Below, piece after piece: positions 50,375-59,178 of a stretch of DNA of 64,000 nucleotides. The notes under the pieces were generated by a model. The model was not told the DNA's origin and did no database searches. It saw only the letters and a list, made by a program, of their open reading frames with translations. Both the position numbers and the translations under genes were made by a program. How positions within the stretch are numbered: the first letter of the stretch is position 1; each line of letters starts with the position of its first letter. The DNA comes from Nocardioides turkmenicus (GTDB lineage Bacteria; Actinomycetota; Actinomycetes; Propionibacteriales; Nocardioidaceae). Location of the stretch: assembly GCF_011045035.1 (NCBI RefSeq), contig NZ_JAALAA010000002.1:124001-188000 (forward strand). The letters run 5' to 3'.

Positions 50375-51130
50375 TCAGGCTTCGATCCACTCGAGGTGCC
50401 AGTCTCCTGAGTTGACGACGAAGTCCTTGCCGAAGCCGAGCCAGCGGCCGTTCATTGCACGGGCATGTGGGCTGATGATCAGCTGGATGGTGCCGTGGTA
50501 GACCGCACCGCGGTAGTAGCCAGTGGGGTCGGTTCGCTCGTTCCAGATCCCGGTGGCGATGGCCCCGTTGACGGTCAGGTCGAGCGCGAGTCGTGACTCG
50601 CCGGCGCCGGGATCGGTGGTGCTGCGGAGCCGGCTTCCGGTGTGATGGAGCCGAACCGTGTGTTCGCCGTGCAAGTGCTCGCCACGACTGTCCGAGAAGT
50701 AGCTGTATCGAGACAACCAGAGTCCGTTGAGGTTGCCGCTCGAGGCCCGCGCTGCGTCCAGGTGTGAGTGATCAGCGAGATCGACGACCAGATCGGCGAC
50801 AGCGCACTGGTAAAGCTCGGCCAGTCGGGCGAGGACATCGAGAGACGGTGCGTAGCCGGTCGGCGCGGGCCATTGCTCCCAGTACGAGAAGTTCTTGAAG
50901 GTCTTCGGGTCATCGGGCCAACGTTGGTTCCACTGATCGGCGGCGTCGCGCTGGCTCCAATCACGAGCAAGGCGAAACGCAACCCGTGGATTCACGCCGT
51001 ACCTGTCAGCGAAAGCATCGGCGATCTCGACCCATGTCGATCCCTGTTCGCGTAGCGCAGCGGACCACTCTCGTCGTTCTCGACGGCGACTGGTCGTCTT
51101 CGAAGGACGCGCGTTGGCGTCGATACTCAT
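50375..51130 (-). CDS. HTH regulator of actinobacterial type with C-terminal domain
   Basis: 251 residues. The N-terminal half resembles an XRE-like HTH region (SAALREQGSTWVEIADAFADR; SLDVLARLAELYQCAVADLV) of the kind seen in many Streptomyces/Nocardioides regulators. The C-terminal ~110 residues are beta-rich, with WLSRYSYFSDSRGE, HTVRLHHTGSRLR and a final GKDFVVNSGDWHLEWIE. No ligand family is recognised. Start ATG 51130; a longer frame to 51211 is unlikely. It is convergent with the desulfhydrase-like gene (stops only a few bases apart) and shares the looser codon use. Confidence 0.7.
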   Translation of the reverse strand: MSIDANARPSKTTSRRRERREWSAALREQGSTWVEIADAFADRYGVNPRVAFRLARDWSQRDAADQWNQRWPDDPKTFKNFSYWEQWPAPTGYAPSLDVLARLAELYQCAVADLVVDLADHSHLDAARASSGNLNGLWLSRYSYFSDSRGEHLHGEHTVRLHHTGSRLRSTTDPGAGESRLALDLTVNGAIATGIWNERTDPTGYYRGAVYHGTIQLIISPHARAMNGRWLGFGKDFVVNSGDWHLEWIEA

Positions 51131-51380
51131 GCGTCCATCGTGCCACAACCTCCCCGTCAAACAGGGACGTCTTGGGCTGATGATCACTGGTTGTCTCGGT
51201 GGCCCTGACACACCACTGGCGGCAGATTGGAGACACGGCCGGGACGGCGGGAACGCCGAGTACGGCTCCGGCGGGTGCGGCTCTCATGCCCTGCCGTCTT
51301 GGCCGATCCAAGTGATGGCTGTGATCGGAGGATCTGGACGTGAACGTGACCCAGCAGGCGACGACCTCAGGAGCCAGCCG

Positions 51381-52100
51381 ATGACAACCCGGCGACCTAG
51401 CCCCGGACGCCCGCGGCACATCCCCAGCAGCAGTGCGGCATCGCCGCGCGACCAGGTGCTCGACGCGGCGGCGGAGCTGTTCGTCACTCGGGGCTTTGCG
51501 GCTACCTCGACCCGGGAGATCGCTGAGCGGGTCGGCATTCGGCAAGCGAGCCTGTATTACCACTTCGCCGGCAAGGACGAGATCCTCGCTGAACTCTTAC
51601 AGCGCTCCGTACGTCCCACAGTGGACAAGGTCGCCAAGATCGAGGCGCTCGTGCCGCCCGAGACTCACGCGACCGCGCTCTACCTCCTCGCGCTGATCGA
51701 CATCCGCACGCTGGCCGACGCACCCCACAACGTCGGCATCCTCTACGCCCAGTCCGATGTGACCAACAGCGAGGTCTACGCCGAGTTCCAGCACACCCGC
51801 CGTGAACTGGTCGACGCCTACGGACGCATCGGCCTCCGGGCCGCCTCAGCTGAGGTAGCTGCTGACATCGACGCCTCAGAGCTGGGCGAGATGTTGATGC
51901 ACTCGATCGAGGTCGTCACCGACATCCGCAACGCCGGGACGACGATGACCCCACAGCGAGCGAACCGGATCGCAGATGCGGTGCTGAGGATGTGCGGCGT
52001 GCCCGGGAAGGTCATCGCAGCCGCGGCCTCGGCGGCATACGAACTCCTTGCTGAGTTCCACCACGAAACCGGTTGCCCTTTGGCGGAGAGCACCATCTAG
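51381..52100 (+). CDS. TetR-family transcriptional regulator
   Basis: 239 residues. The N-terminal TetR HTH is AAELFVTRGFAATSTREIAER, with recognition-helix region VGIRQASLYYHFAGKDEIL. The C-terminal domain is helical and probably ligand-binding, of unknown specificity. ATG 51381 is supported by AGGAG seven bases upstream. It is divergent from the HTH gene at 50375, with ~250 bp between starts that hold no other clear gene; that gap may contain operators of both. Confidence 0.88.
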   Translation: MTTRRPSPGRPRHIPSSSAASPRDQVLDAAAELFVTRGFAATSTREIAERVGIRQASLYYHFAGKDEILAELLQRSVRPTVDKVAKIEALVPPETHATALYLLALIDIRTLADAPHNVGILYAQSDVTNSEVYAEFQHTRRELVDAYGRIGLRAASAEVAADIDASELGEMLMHSIEVVTDIRNAGTTMTPQRANRIADAVLRMCGVPGKVIAAAASAAYELLAEFHHETGCPLAESTI

Positions 52101-52156
52101 ATCTCCTCGCCAACACAGTCATTCAACCCTCGGCTTGCCGACGAGATCCTCGGCCG

Positions 52157-52540
52157 CTAACAGGCTTCCCGCAACCGCGGAATCCTAGGGATCCCGCCGA
52201 GCCGCTTGTGGTAGCGGACGTGGTCGGCGTAACCCTCCAGGAGCGTCCACAGCGCCTTGTGCGCCGGCCACGGGATCGCCTCGCCGGGAAACGCCCAGGT
52301 CGAGCCGAAGCCGATCCAGACGGGGACCCAGTCCTTGGCGCAGTCCCACTCGCCTCTCTTGGACATCAGCAGCTTGTGGCGGACCTGAAACGCGAGCCGC
52401 TGCCCGTCCTTCACGATCGGCGCCGCGCACACCCGCCACAGCGGCATGTCGAGCGACATCAGCTCGATCTCGATGTCACCGAGAATGCGCGGATCCACCA
52501 GGACCGTAGCGACGTTCTCATGTGGGCGCCTCATACACAT
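52157..52540 (-). CDS. Small hypothetical protein
   Basis: 127 residues, Trp/Pro-rich in the second half (DWVPVWIGFGSTWAFPGE; PWPAHKALWTLLEG), no signal peptide or helix. It looks like a coding gene by composition but matches nothing recognised. The start is uncertain: TTG 52543, ATG 52540 and ATG 52534 are close together, with no clear ribosome site. It is convergent with the TetR gene. Confidence 0.55.
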   Translation of the reverse strand: MCMRRPHENVATVLVDPRILGDIEIELMSLDMPLWRVCAAPIVKDGQRLAFQVRHKLLMSKRGEWDCAKDWVPVWIGFGSTWAFPGEAIPWPAHKALWTLLEGYADHVRYHKRLGGIPRIPRLREAC

Positions 52541-52703
52541 CAACGCTAGCGGCGAGCACCGACATCCGCGGCCGATCCGCCAGGAGCGAACATCGGGACC
52601 CGATTCACCACCCCGCCGGACAGGGCGTACGCACCGGGCCTATCATCCTCCCCAACTCGATCGGGCAGGGAGGCCCGAGGGAGGATCGAGGAAGGACCGT
52701 GCC

Positions 52704-53675
52704 TTGGCACCCTTGAGGCAGCCCAGAACGGGCGAAGAAGCCGAGAAGTACGCCGCGGAGCATCTGCATTCCCTCGGCTGGCCCGACGCCGCCCCGTCGG
52801 GCAGCACCACCGCCGCAGACGTCGACATCATCGGCGGCCGACCCGACAACGTCATCGTCGCCCAGGTGGTGCTCACCCGCTCCCCGACCGAGGCGCGCAG
52901 CGTCTGTGCCGTGCGCGGCGCGGGCTACGCCTACGACGCCCGCACGGTCGCGCTGTTCAGCCGGGCCGGCTTCACCAAAGACGCGGTCGAGTGGGCCGAC
53001 CGGGTCCGGGTGGCGCTGTTCGAGTTGGCCGCCGACGGCTCGATCCGCTCGCACGGGAAGCACGCCGCCGAGCTGGTCACCACAGCCACCGCACCGGCGG
53101 CGCCGGCCCTCGGCCGCGCACCGGAGCCGACCCCCGGGCGCCATCTCGACCCCACCCGCACCGGCGGCTTCAGCTTCACCGCGAAGATCCCCGCGGTCCG
53201 GCCGCGACGCAAGGCGGGCGAGAAGGTCGCCTCGGACATCGCTCCCGACCCGGCTCCGAAGTCCTCCGAGAAGATCGCCGGCCCGCTGACCGGCCAGCTC
53301 CCCGCGTACACGACCATGAGCATCCCCAAGGCCCCCACGCCGCCGGCGGACGAGCGCTGGGTCCCCGACGGGCTCGGGCCGATCCTGGACGCGATCGCCC
53401 GGGCGTCGCAGCTGCCGGTGGTGCTCGTCCTGGGCTCGGACCAGCGGGCCGAGTGGGTGCGGGAGACCTTCCGGGTCGGCACGATCACGGTGACCGACGA
53501 GAGCGTGCTGCCGATGCTGCTCTCGCTGGTGACCGGCCGGGAGTCGCAGTACGCGAGCGGCGAGTCCTACCACAAGGTCGACGGCCTCAAGCCGCAGGGC
53601 GAGCGGGCGCTGGAGTCGTGGCGGGCCTGGGAGGCCTACGACCGCGCGATGGCCAACTACCGCCGCGCCGTCTGA
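52704..53675 (+). CDS. Mrr/restriction endonuclease-like protein, catalytic Lys apparently lost
   Basis: 323 residues. The N-terminal ~120 residues follow the Mrr_cat pattern: EEAEKYAAEHLHSLGWPDA, AADVDIIGG (the D of PD-(D/E)XK), then IVAQVVL where a working enzyme has QxK, and FTKDAVEWADRVRVALFEL. Loss of the lysine suggests a dead or non-catalytic fold. A Pro/Ala-rich linker leads to a C-terminal region ending YDRAMANYRRAV. Start TTG 52704 follows GGAAGGA; no ATG/GTG fits in frame. Function is unknown. It has no neighbouring methylase or specificity gene. Confidence 0.62.
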   Translation: MAPLRQPRTGEEAEKYAAEHLHSLGWPDAAPSGSTTAADVDIIGGRPDNVIVAQVVLTRSPTEARSVCAVRGAGYAYDARTVALFSRAGFTKDAVEWADRVRVALFELAADGSIRSHGKHAAELVTTATAPAAPALGRAPEPTPGRHLDPTRTGGFSFTAKIPAVRPRRKAGEKVASDIAPDPAPKSSEKIAGPLTGQLPAYTTMSIPKAPTPPADERWVPDGLGPILDAIARASQLPVVLVLGSDQRAEWVRETFRVGTITVTDESVLPMLLSLVTGRESQYASGESYHKVDGLKPQGERALESWRAWEAYDRAMANYRRAV

Positions 53676-53679
53676 AGTC

Positions 53680-54402
53680 TCAGCAGTAGCCGAGCATCTC
53701 CCCGAGCGCCCGCCGCTCGCTGTCATCGACCGCGAGCGACCAGCGGGCCTTGGTCTCGATCCAGCGGGTGGCGTACGCACACTGGAACCCCTTCCGCGGA
53801 CGCCAGCCCGCGGGGTCGTCGTCGCTCTTGCTCATGTTGGTCGGGCCGTCGACGGCGAGCAGGTTGTCGAGGTCGTTGGCGAACGCGCGGCGCCGGTCCT
53901 CAGGCCACCTGCTCGCGCCGGAGCGCCACGCCTCCGAGAGCGGCACCACGTGGTCGATCTGGATCGCCTGGGCCTGCCGCGGCTCCTTCAGGTCGGTGAA
54001 GACCAGGCGCCTGCCGGTGTAGGGGTCGACCCAGGTGCCGGCGAGCACGTCGTGGTCGCACCTCCCCTGCTGCCCGGTCCGCACCTCGACAGCGTCGCGC
54101 ACCAGCACGTCGTCGCGCTGGTTGCAGCCGTTGCCGTCGCTGTCGGTCCAGCTGCCCCCGAACACCGAACGCTCGTACGCAGCCATCCCCTCCGGCCGCC
54201 TCGCGACCGTGGCCAACCCGGCGAGGTGATCGCGCGCCTTCCGCACGTCCACCGGCTCCGGCGGGGAGGGCGCCGGCTGCTCGGTCACCACCGGCGGCGT
54301 CCGCCGGTTCGCCGGCGCCTCCTCGGGCAGCCACAGCGAGACCGCCCAGCCGACGACCGCGAGCAGCACGACCAGCAGTCCCAGCGACGTACGTCCTCCC
54401 AC
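53680..54402 (-). CDS. Membrane-anchored HNH endonuclease (GmrSD/DUF1524-like)
   Basis: 240 residues. One N-terminal transmembrane helix (about 8-25), a Pro/Glu-rich linker, then an HNH domain of the GmrSD/DUF1524 type: QAIQIDHVVPLSEAWRSGA and LDNLLAVDGPTNMSKSDDD with a later KGFQCAYATRWI. The nuclease portion lies outside the membrane, so it acts on extracellular DNA if active. The GTG at 54402 opens directly before the helix; an extension to 54510 is unsupported. It is divergent from the MTA phosphorylase-type gene. Confidence 0.83.
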   Translation of the reverse strand: MGGRTSLGLLVVLLAVVGWAVSLWLPEEAPANRRTPPVVTEQPAPSPPEPVDVRKARDHLAGLATVARRPEGMAAYERSVFGGSWTDSDGNGCNQRDDVLVRDAVEVRTGQQGRCDHDVLAGTWVDPYTGRRLVFTDLKEPRQAQAIQIDHVVPLSEAWRSGASRWPEDRRRAFANDLDNLLAVDGPTNMSKSDDDPAGWRPRKGFQCAYATRWIETKARWSLAVDDSERRALGEMLGYC

Positions 54403-54519
54403 GGGGTCGCATTGTGCCTGCGACCACCGACATCGTTCGGGATCGCGGAAGGTATTACCGATCGGTGACGGATGCGTCGCATGCTGTCGCCGCGGACGCG
54501 GCGCTGGCACAGTGAAGGC

Positions 54520-55332
54520 ATGACTGGGCTGGACACGGGACAGACACCTCGCGCCGAGGTCGGGGTCATCGGCGGGACCGGGCTCTACGAGTTCGTGAGC
54601 GATGCCGAGGAGGTGACCGTCGAGACACCGTACGGCGATCCCTCAGCGCCGATCACGGTCGGCACGGTCGCCGGCCGGCCGGTGGCCTTCGTGCCCCGCC
54701 ACGGCCGCTCGCACGAGTACCCACCGCACGCGATCCCCTACCGCGCCAACCTCTGGGCGCTGCGGTCGCTGGGGGTGACCCAGGTGCTTTCCCCCAGCGC
54801 CGTCGGCGGCCTCCGGCCCGAGGTCGCGCCCGGCGACCTGGTCACCCCCGACCAGATGGTCGACCGCACCTGGCGCCGCATCCCCAGCTTCGTGGAGACG
54901 GGCGCCACTCACGTGCCTCTCGCGGATCCCTACTGCCCCCGCATCGCCAAGGCGTACGTGGCCTCCGACCCCCAGGTGAAGGTCGGCGGCACGCTGATCA
55001 TCATCGAGGGGCCGCGGTTCTCGACGCGCGCCGAGTCCGTCCACCACGCCGCCCAGGGCTGGACGCTGGTCGGGATGACCGGCGCCCCGGAGGCGGCGCT
55101 CGCCCGGGAGCTGCGGATGTGCTACGCGCCGTTGTGCCTGGTCACCGACATGGATGCGGGTGCCGCCGAGGGCGAGGGCGTCGACGAGGACGACGTCTAC
55201 GCGCTCTTCGCCGCAAACCTGGAGCGGATGCGCACCGTCCTGACCGACACGATCAGCGCTCTGCCGGACCCGGCCGGCTGCACGTGCTCCACCTGGGCCG
55301 AGGGCAAGCAGCTCGCCTACGAGATCCCATGA
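54520..55332 (+). CDS. MTA/S-methyl-5'-thioinosine phosphorylase family
   Basis: 270 residues. The phosphate site is GGTGLYEFV near the N-terminus, with FVPRHGRSHEYPPHAIPYRANLWAL and MTGAPEAALARELRMCYAPL as base and ribose/phosphate segments. This is the MTAP/PNP family that splits 5'-methylthioadenosine or methylthioinosine into base and 5-methylthioribose-1-phosphate. Which nucleoside it prefers is not readable, so no symbol is given. ATG 54520 has GTGAAGG upstream. Its ATGA stop overlaps the SDR gene, opening the final operon-like run. Confidence 0.88.
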   Translation: MTGLDTGQTPRAEVGVIGGTGLYEFVSDAEEVTVETPYGDPSAPITVGTVAGRPVAFVPRHGRSHEYPPHAIPYRANLWALRSLGVTQVLSPSAVGGLRPEVAPGDLVTPDQMVDRTWRRIPSFVETGATHVPLADPYCPRIAKAYVASDPQVKVGGTLIIIEGPRFSTRAESVHHAAQGWTLVGMTGAPEAALARELRMCYAPLCLVTDMDAGAAEGEGVDEDDVYALFAANLERMRTVLTDTISALPDPAGCTCSTWAEGKQLAYEIP

Positions 55333-56384
55333 GAGTCCTGCTCACCGGCTCGGCCGGTTTCATCGGCACCGCCATCGGCCGGCTCCTGGACGAGGCCGGC
55401 CACGAGGTCGTACGTGTCGACGCGCTGCTTCCGATGGCGCACGGCCCGTCCGCCGAGGCGCTGCCCGGCACGCATCCGCTGGACGTACGCGATGCCGGCG
55501 CCTGGGGCGACCTGCTGGACGGCGTCGACGCGGTGTGCCACCAGGCCGCCGTCGTCGGGGCCGGGGTGACGGTGGCAGATCTCCCGCTGTACGCCGCCCA
55601 CAACGATCTCGGCACCGCGGCGCTCCTGGCCGCGATGAGCGCGCACGGGGTGTCCCGGCTGGTGCTGGCCTCGTCGATGGTCGTCTACGGCGAGGGCCGC
55701 TACGTCTGCGAGACCCACGGCGACCGGGTGCCGCCGCCCCGGTCGCGTGCCTCGCTCGATGCGGGGGACTTCGAGAACCACTGCGACCTGTGCGGCGGCG
55801 CGCTGAGGTGGGCGACGGTGGCGGAGTCGGCCCGGCTCGACCCCCGCAGCTCGTACGCCGCCAGCAAGGTCGCGCAGGAGCACTACGCCTCCGCGTGGGC
55901 GCGTCAGGCGGACGCGACCGCGATCGCCCTGCGCTACCACAACGTCTACGGGCCGCACATGCCTGCCGACACGCCCTACTCCGGGGTCGCCGCGATCTTC
56001 CGCTCCTCGCTGGAGCGGGGCGAACCGCCGCAGGTGTTCGAGGACGGCGGCCAGCAGCGCGACTTCGTCCACGTCGACGACGTGGCCCGTGCCAACCTGG
56101 CAGCGCTCGAGGCGACCGCCGACCGGTCTCCCGGGAGCCTGGCGGCCTACAACGTCGCGTCCGGGCACCCGGTCACGATCAGCGAGGTGGCCGAGCTGGT
56201 CGCTAGAGGTGCCGGACAGGAGGTGGCGCCGGTGGTCACCGGGCGCTACCGGATCGGCGACGTACGCCACGTCGTCGCCTCACCGCAGCTTGCCGAGAAG
56301 GACCTCGGGTTCCGTGCCGAGGTGCTGCCGGAGGCCAGCCTGCCGACGTTCGCCACCGCCCCGTTGCGCCCGGCCGCGGGGTGA
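55329..56384 (+). CDS. NAD-dependent epimerase/dehydratase with Cys-rich insert
   Basis: 351 residues, extended SDR. VLLTGSAGFIGTAIGRLL is the NAD site; LASSMVVYGEG, then SSYAASKVAQEHYA, give the catalytic S..Y-x3-K, and GQQRDFVHVDDVARANLAAL is the family-typical loop. Unusual is a Cys-bearing stretch with YVCETHGD and later ENHCDLCGGALRW, a CxxC that may bind a metal. It is coupled to the MTA phosphorylase-type gene by ATGA and ends tail to tail with the GT-C-like gene. Substrate sugar unknown. Confidence 0.83.
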   Translation: MRVLLTGSAGFIGTAIGRLLDEAGHEVVRVDALLPMAHGPSAEALPGTHPLDVRDAGAWGDLLDGVDAVCHQAAVVGAGVTVADLPLYAAHNDLGTAALLAAMSAHGVSRLVLASSMVVYGEGRYVCETHGDRVPPPRSRASLDAGDFENHCDLCGGALRWATVAESARLDPRSSYAASKVAQEHYASAWARQADATAIALRYHNVYGPHMPADTPYSGVAAIFRSSLERGEPPQVFEDGGQQRDFVHVDDVARANLAALEATADRSPGSLAAYNVASGHPVTISEVAELVARGAGQEVAPVVTGRYRIGDVRHVVASPQLAEKDLGFRAEVLPEASLPTFATAPLRPAAG

Positions 56385-56385
56385 G

Positions 56386-57741
56386 TCACCAGCTTGTGTG
56401 GAGCAGGTGCTCGACGAGCAGTGCGGTGGCGAGCTGGAGCGCGAGGCCCGGGCGTCGCCACCGCTCGGGTAGGAGCGCACAGCCGAGGGTCAGCCAGGGC
56501 ATGAACGGCAGCCAGATCCGTTCGACCTCGGCCCGGCTCATCTGCGAGGCATCGGCCAGCGCGATCATGATCAGCGCCGCAGCGACCAGGACCACGACGA
56601 CCCGGTCCTCGAGGTCACGCCGGGAGGCCCAGGCGGCCCCGATCCCGGCGCCGACGAGCGGGCCGGCACTGATCGCGAGCGCGGCCAGGTTTCCCCAGGT
56701 CCAGTAGGCGCCGGGGCGCCGACTGGCGAGGCCGTCCCAGTAGCGGTCGACCAGCACCGGGTAGGCCTCCCACCAGGCGAAGCCACCGGTCGCGAAGACG
56801 AGGACCACCCCGAGCGCCGAGACGGCGGCGACCGGAAGCACCCACCATCCGCGGGCCCGGCCCCACCGCCGGCTGCTGCCCAGCCACAGCACCGCGAGCG
56901 CGAGCACACCGACCAGCGGGAGGCCGTACGACATCATCACCAGGTAGCCGAGGAGCAGCCCGGCCACGACCGCCCACGGCCAGCCGTGGCGCGGGCCGCC
57001 CCGACACGCGAGCGCCAGGCAGCAGATCCCCCAGGCTGCGGTCGCCGCCATCACCGCGTCGGCGGAGACGGCGAGGAACACGGCCGACGGGGTGAGGACG
57101 AGATAGGGGGCCGCCGCGCGAGCCCTGGCCTCGCTGCCGAGGACGCGGACCGTCGTCATGACCGCGGGCGCCAGCGTCGCGGCGATCACCGTGACGACCA
57201 GCCCGGCGGCCAGGTCGCCGCCGAGACCCACCTTCACCAGGAGCACGAAGAAGAGCACCATCCCGGGCGGATGCCCGGCGATGTGGACCGGCCAGTTGCC
57301 CGCGGGTGCGTCGTAGGGGATCCGGGCGACGTACTCCCGCAGCAGGCCGCCCACGTCGTCGACCGCCCGGGCGGTGCCGAGGTACTCGGACGGGCTCCCG
57401 AGCACCCCGGAGATGCCCTCGGTGCCGTCCACGAGCGCCAGCGACAGCAGCCACACCAGCCCGACCGCGTACGCCACCACCAGCAGGCGCCGCCATGGCA
57501 GCTCCGACGCGACCGAGTCGGCCCAGCGCAGCGATGCGAGGGCGAGCAGGACCGCAAGGACCGTTCCGATCCCCGCCTTGACCTCGGGAAATCCGTGGAG
57601 CGGCGGGAAGGTGCCGTCCTCGATGTGCACCCGCGTCCACACCTGCCAGCCGAGGAGCGGCGGCACCGCGACGGCCGCGATCACGAGGATCAGCGTGGCG
57701 AGAAGCCCCACCAGGGCGGCACGGTGAGCGGAGGAGTTCAC
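56386..57741 (-). CDS. Multi-pass membrane protein, GT-C-like
   Basis: 451 residues with about 11 transmembrane helices. It has an N-terminal anchor and a large first outer loop with WTRVHIEDGTFPPLHGFPEV. The long polytopic layout resembles GT-39/GT-87 mannosyl/arabinosyltransferases using polyprenyl-phosphate sugars, but no motif settles it. GTG 57741 is the chosen start, about 110 bp from the divergent GT2 gene. It overlaps neither neighbour. Confidence 0.65.
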   Translation of the reverse strand: MNSSAHRAALVGLLATLILVIAAVAVPPLLGWQVWTRVHIEDGTFPPLHGFPEVKAGIGTVLAVLLALASLRWADSVASELPWRRLLVVAYAVGLVWLLSLALVDGTEGISGVLGSPSEYLGTARAVDDVGGLLREYVARIPYDAPAGNWPVHIAGHPPGMVLFFVLLVKVGLGGDLAAGLVVTVIAATLAPAVMTTVRVLGSEARARAAAPYLVLTPSAVFLAVSADAVMAATAAWGICCLALACRGGPRHGWPWAVVAGLLLGYLVMMSYGLPLVGVLALAVLWLGSSRRWGRARGWWVLPVAAVSALGVVLVFATGGFAWWEAYPVLVDRYWDGLASRRPGAYWTWGNLAALAISAGPLVGAGIGAAWASRRDLEDRVVVVLVAAALIMIALADASQMSRAEVERIWLPFMPWLTLGCALLPERWRRPGLALQLATALLVEHLLHTSW

Positions 57742-57853
57742 GACAGCGAGCGTAGGTGCCTGAAGACCGGCCGGCGTCGCACGACGGCCCACGTCATCGG
57801 ACCGTAAGATCTGTCGGCCCCATCGGCGGCGAGGCGTTCCTAGAGTCGATTCC

Positions 57854-58522
57854 ATGGCCCAGAACCGCCCCGAGACCGACCTCGTGCTGCCCTGCCGTGA
57901 CGAGGCCGCCGCCCTGCGTGAGCTGCTGCCGCGGGTGCCGGCGGAGCTGTCCGTGATCGTCGTCGACAACGGCTCGACCGACGGCACCGCCGACGTCGCC
58001 AGGGAGCTGGGAGCGCGGGTGGTGTCGGAGTCGCGACCGGGGTACGGGGCGGCGGTGCACGCCGGTCTGCTCGCCGCCACCGCCCCCTACGTCGTGGTGA
58101 TGGACGGCGACGGCTCCTTCGACCCTGTCGACACGCTGCCGCTGGTCGACACGATCAGGCGCGACGAGGCCGACCTGGCGCTGGGCTGCCGCCGGCCGGT
58201 GACGCCGGGCGCCCAGCCGTGGCACGCCAGGCTCGGCAACCGGATCGTGCTGAGCGCGCTGCGGCGCCGCACCGGGCTGCGGGTGCGCGACATCGCCCCG
58301 CTGCGAGCGGCCCGCCGGGAGGCGCTGCTCGGGCTCGGTGTGGAGGACCGGCGCTCCGGCTATCCGGTCGAGCTCCTCGACCGTGCCGCCCGGGCCGGCT
58401 GGCGGGTGCACGAGGTGGACGTCGACTACCACCCGCGCGCCGCCGGGACCCGCTCGAAGGTCTCCGGCTCCGTGCTGGGCAGCCTGCGGGCGGCGTACGA
58501 CTTCTGGCGGGTGCTCGCATGA
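57854..58522 (+). CDS. GT2 glycosyltransferase (small, soluble)
   Basis: 222 residues, a bare GT2 domain: LVLPCRDEAAALRELL, VIVVDNGSTDGTADVA, VVVMDGDGSFDP (the DxD strand) and VHEVDVDYHPRAAGTRSKVS at the end. No membrane helix. The next gene (DUF2064) starts in the stop codon; in many actinobacteria these two genes are paired. The donor and acceptor are unknown. Start ATG 57854. Confidence 0.87.
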   Translation: MAQNRPETDLVLPCRDEAAALRELLPRVPAELSVIVVDNGSTDGTADVARELGARVVSESRPGYGAAVHAGLLAATAPYVVVMDGDGSFDPVDTLPLVDTIRRDEADLALGCRRPVTPGAQPWHARLGNRIVLSALRRRTGLRVRDIAPLRAARREALLGLGVEDRRSGYPVELLDRAARAGWRVHEVDVDYHPRAAGTRSKVSGSVLGSLRAAYDFWRVLA

Positions 58523-59178
58523 CGGCACCGACACTGCTCCTCGTGGCCAAGGCACCGGTCCCCGGCCTGGTGAAGACCCGGCTCGCAGCCGAGATCGGCG
58601 ACGCCGCCGCGACGGCTCTCGCGGCGGCCGCGCTGCTCGACACGATCGATGCCTGCGCCCTGGCGGTGGGGACGGACCGGTGTCGGCTGTCCCTCTCCGG
58701 GGACGTCGCCGTGGCGTTCCGGACCGACGAGATCGAGGCGGCCATCGCCGGCTGGACCGTCACCCCGCAGCGCGGGAGCGGACTCGGCGAGCGGCTCGCG
58801 AACGCCCACGCCGACGTCACCGGACCGGTCGTGCAGATCGGGATGGACACCCCTCAGGTGACCACCGCCCGGCTGCTGGCCGTGGCCGACGGTCTGGAGG
58901 CGGCCGATGCTGTGCTCGCCCCTGCCGAAGACGGCGGCTGGTGGGCCCTGGCGCTCCGCGACCCTTCCGCCGCCACGGTCCTGCGCGACGTCCCGATGTC
59001 CACCCCCGAGACGTACGCAGCCACCCGCTCCGCCCTCGAACGACTGGGCCTCCGCGTCGCTGTCGGGGAACGGCTTCGCGACGTCGACCACCTCGCCGAC
59101 GTCGCCCCCGTCGCTGCGGCTGCCCCGACCACCCGCTTCGCCGCCGTCGCCGCGGAGATCGTGCGGGTGGCCCGGTGA
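58519..59178 (+). CDS. DUF2064 / TIGR04282-like nucleotidyltransferase-fold protein
   Basis: 219 residues. VAKAPVPGLVKTRLAAEIGD is the family start with the conserved PGxxKTRL, and IGMDTPQVTTARLLAVADGL with APAEDGGWWALALRD contains the DTP and GGWW motifs. The fold is like nucleotide-sugar transferases (CofC-related); in some species the family is tied to arsenosugar synthesis, but no arsenic gene is seen here. ATGA overlap with the upstream GT2 and GTGA with the methyltransferase show coupling. Confidence 0.85.
   Translation: MTAPTLLLVAKAPVPGLVKTRLAAEIGDAAATALAAAALLDTIDACALAVGTDRCRLSLSGDVAVAFRTDEIEAAIAGWTVTPQRGSGLGERLANAHADVTGPVVQIGMDTPQVTTARLLAVADGLEAADAVLAPAEDGGWWALALRDPSAATVLRDVPMSTPETYAATRSALERLGLRVAVGERLRDVDHLADVAPVAAAAPTTRFAAVAAEIVRVAR

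Noticed and set aside
58519..59178. Arsenosugar biosynthesis locus
   Set aside because: DUF2064 and GT2 genes fit the family name, but no arsM, arsS or other arsenic gene is nearby.
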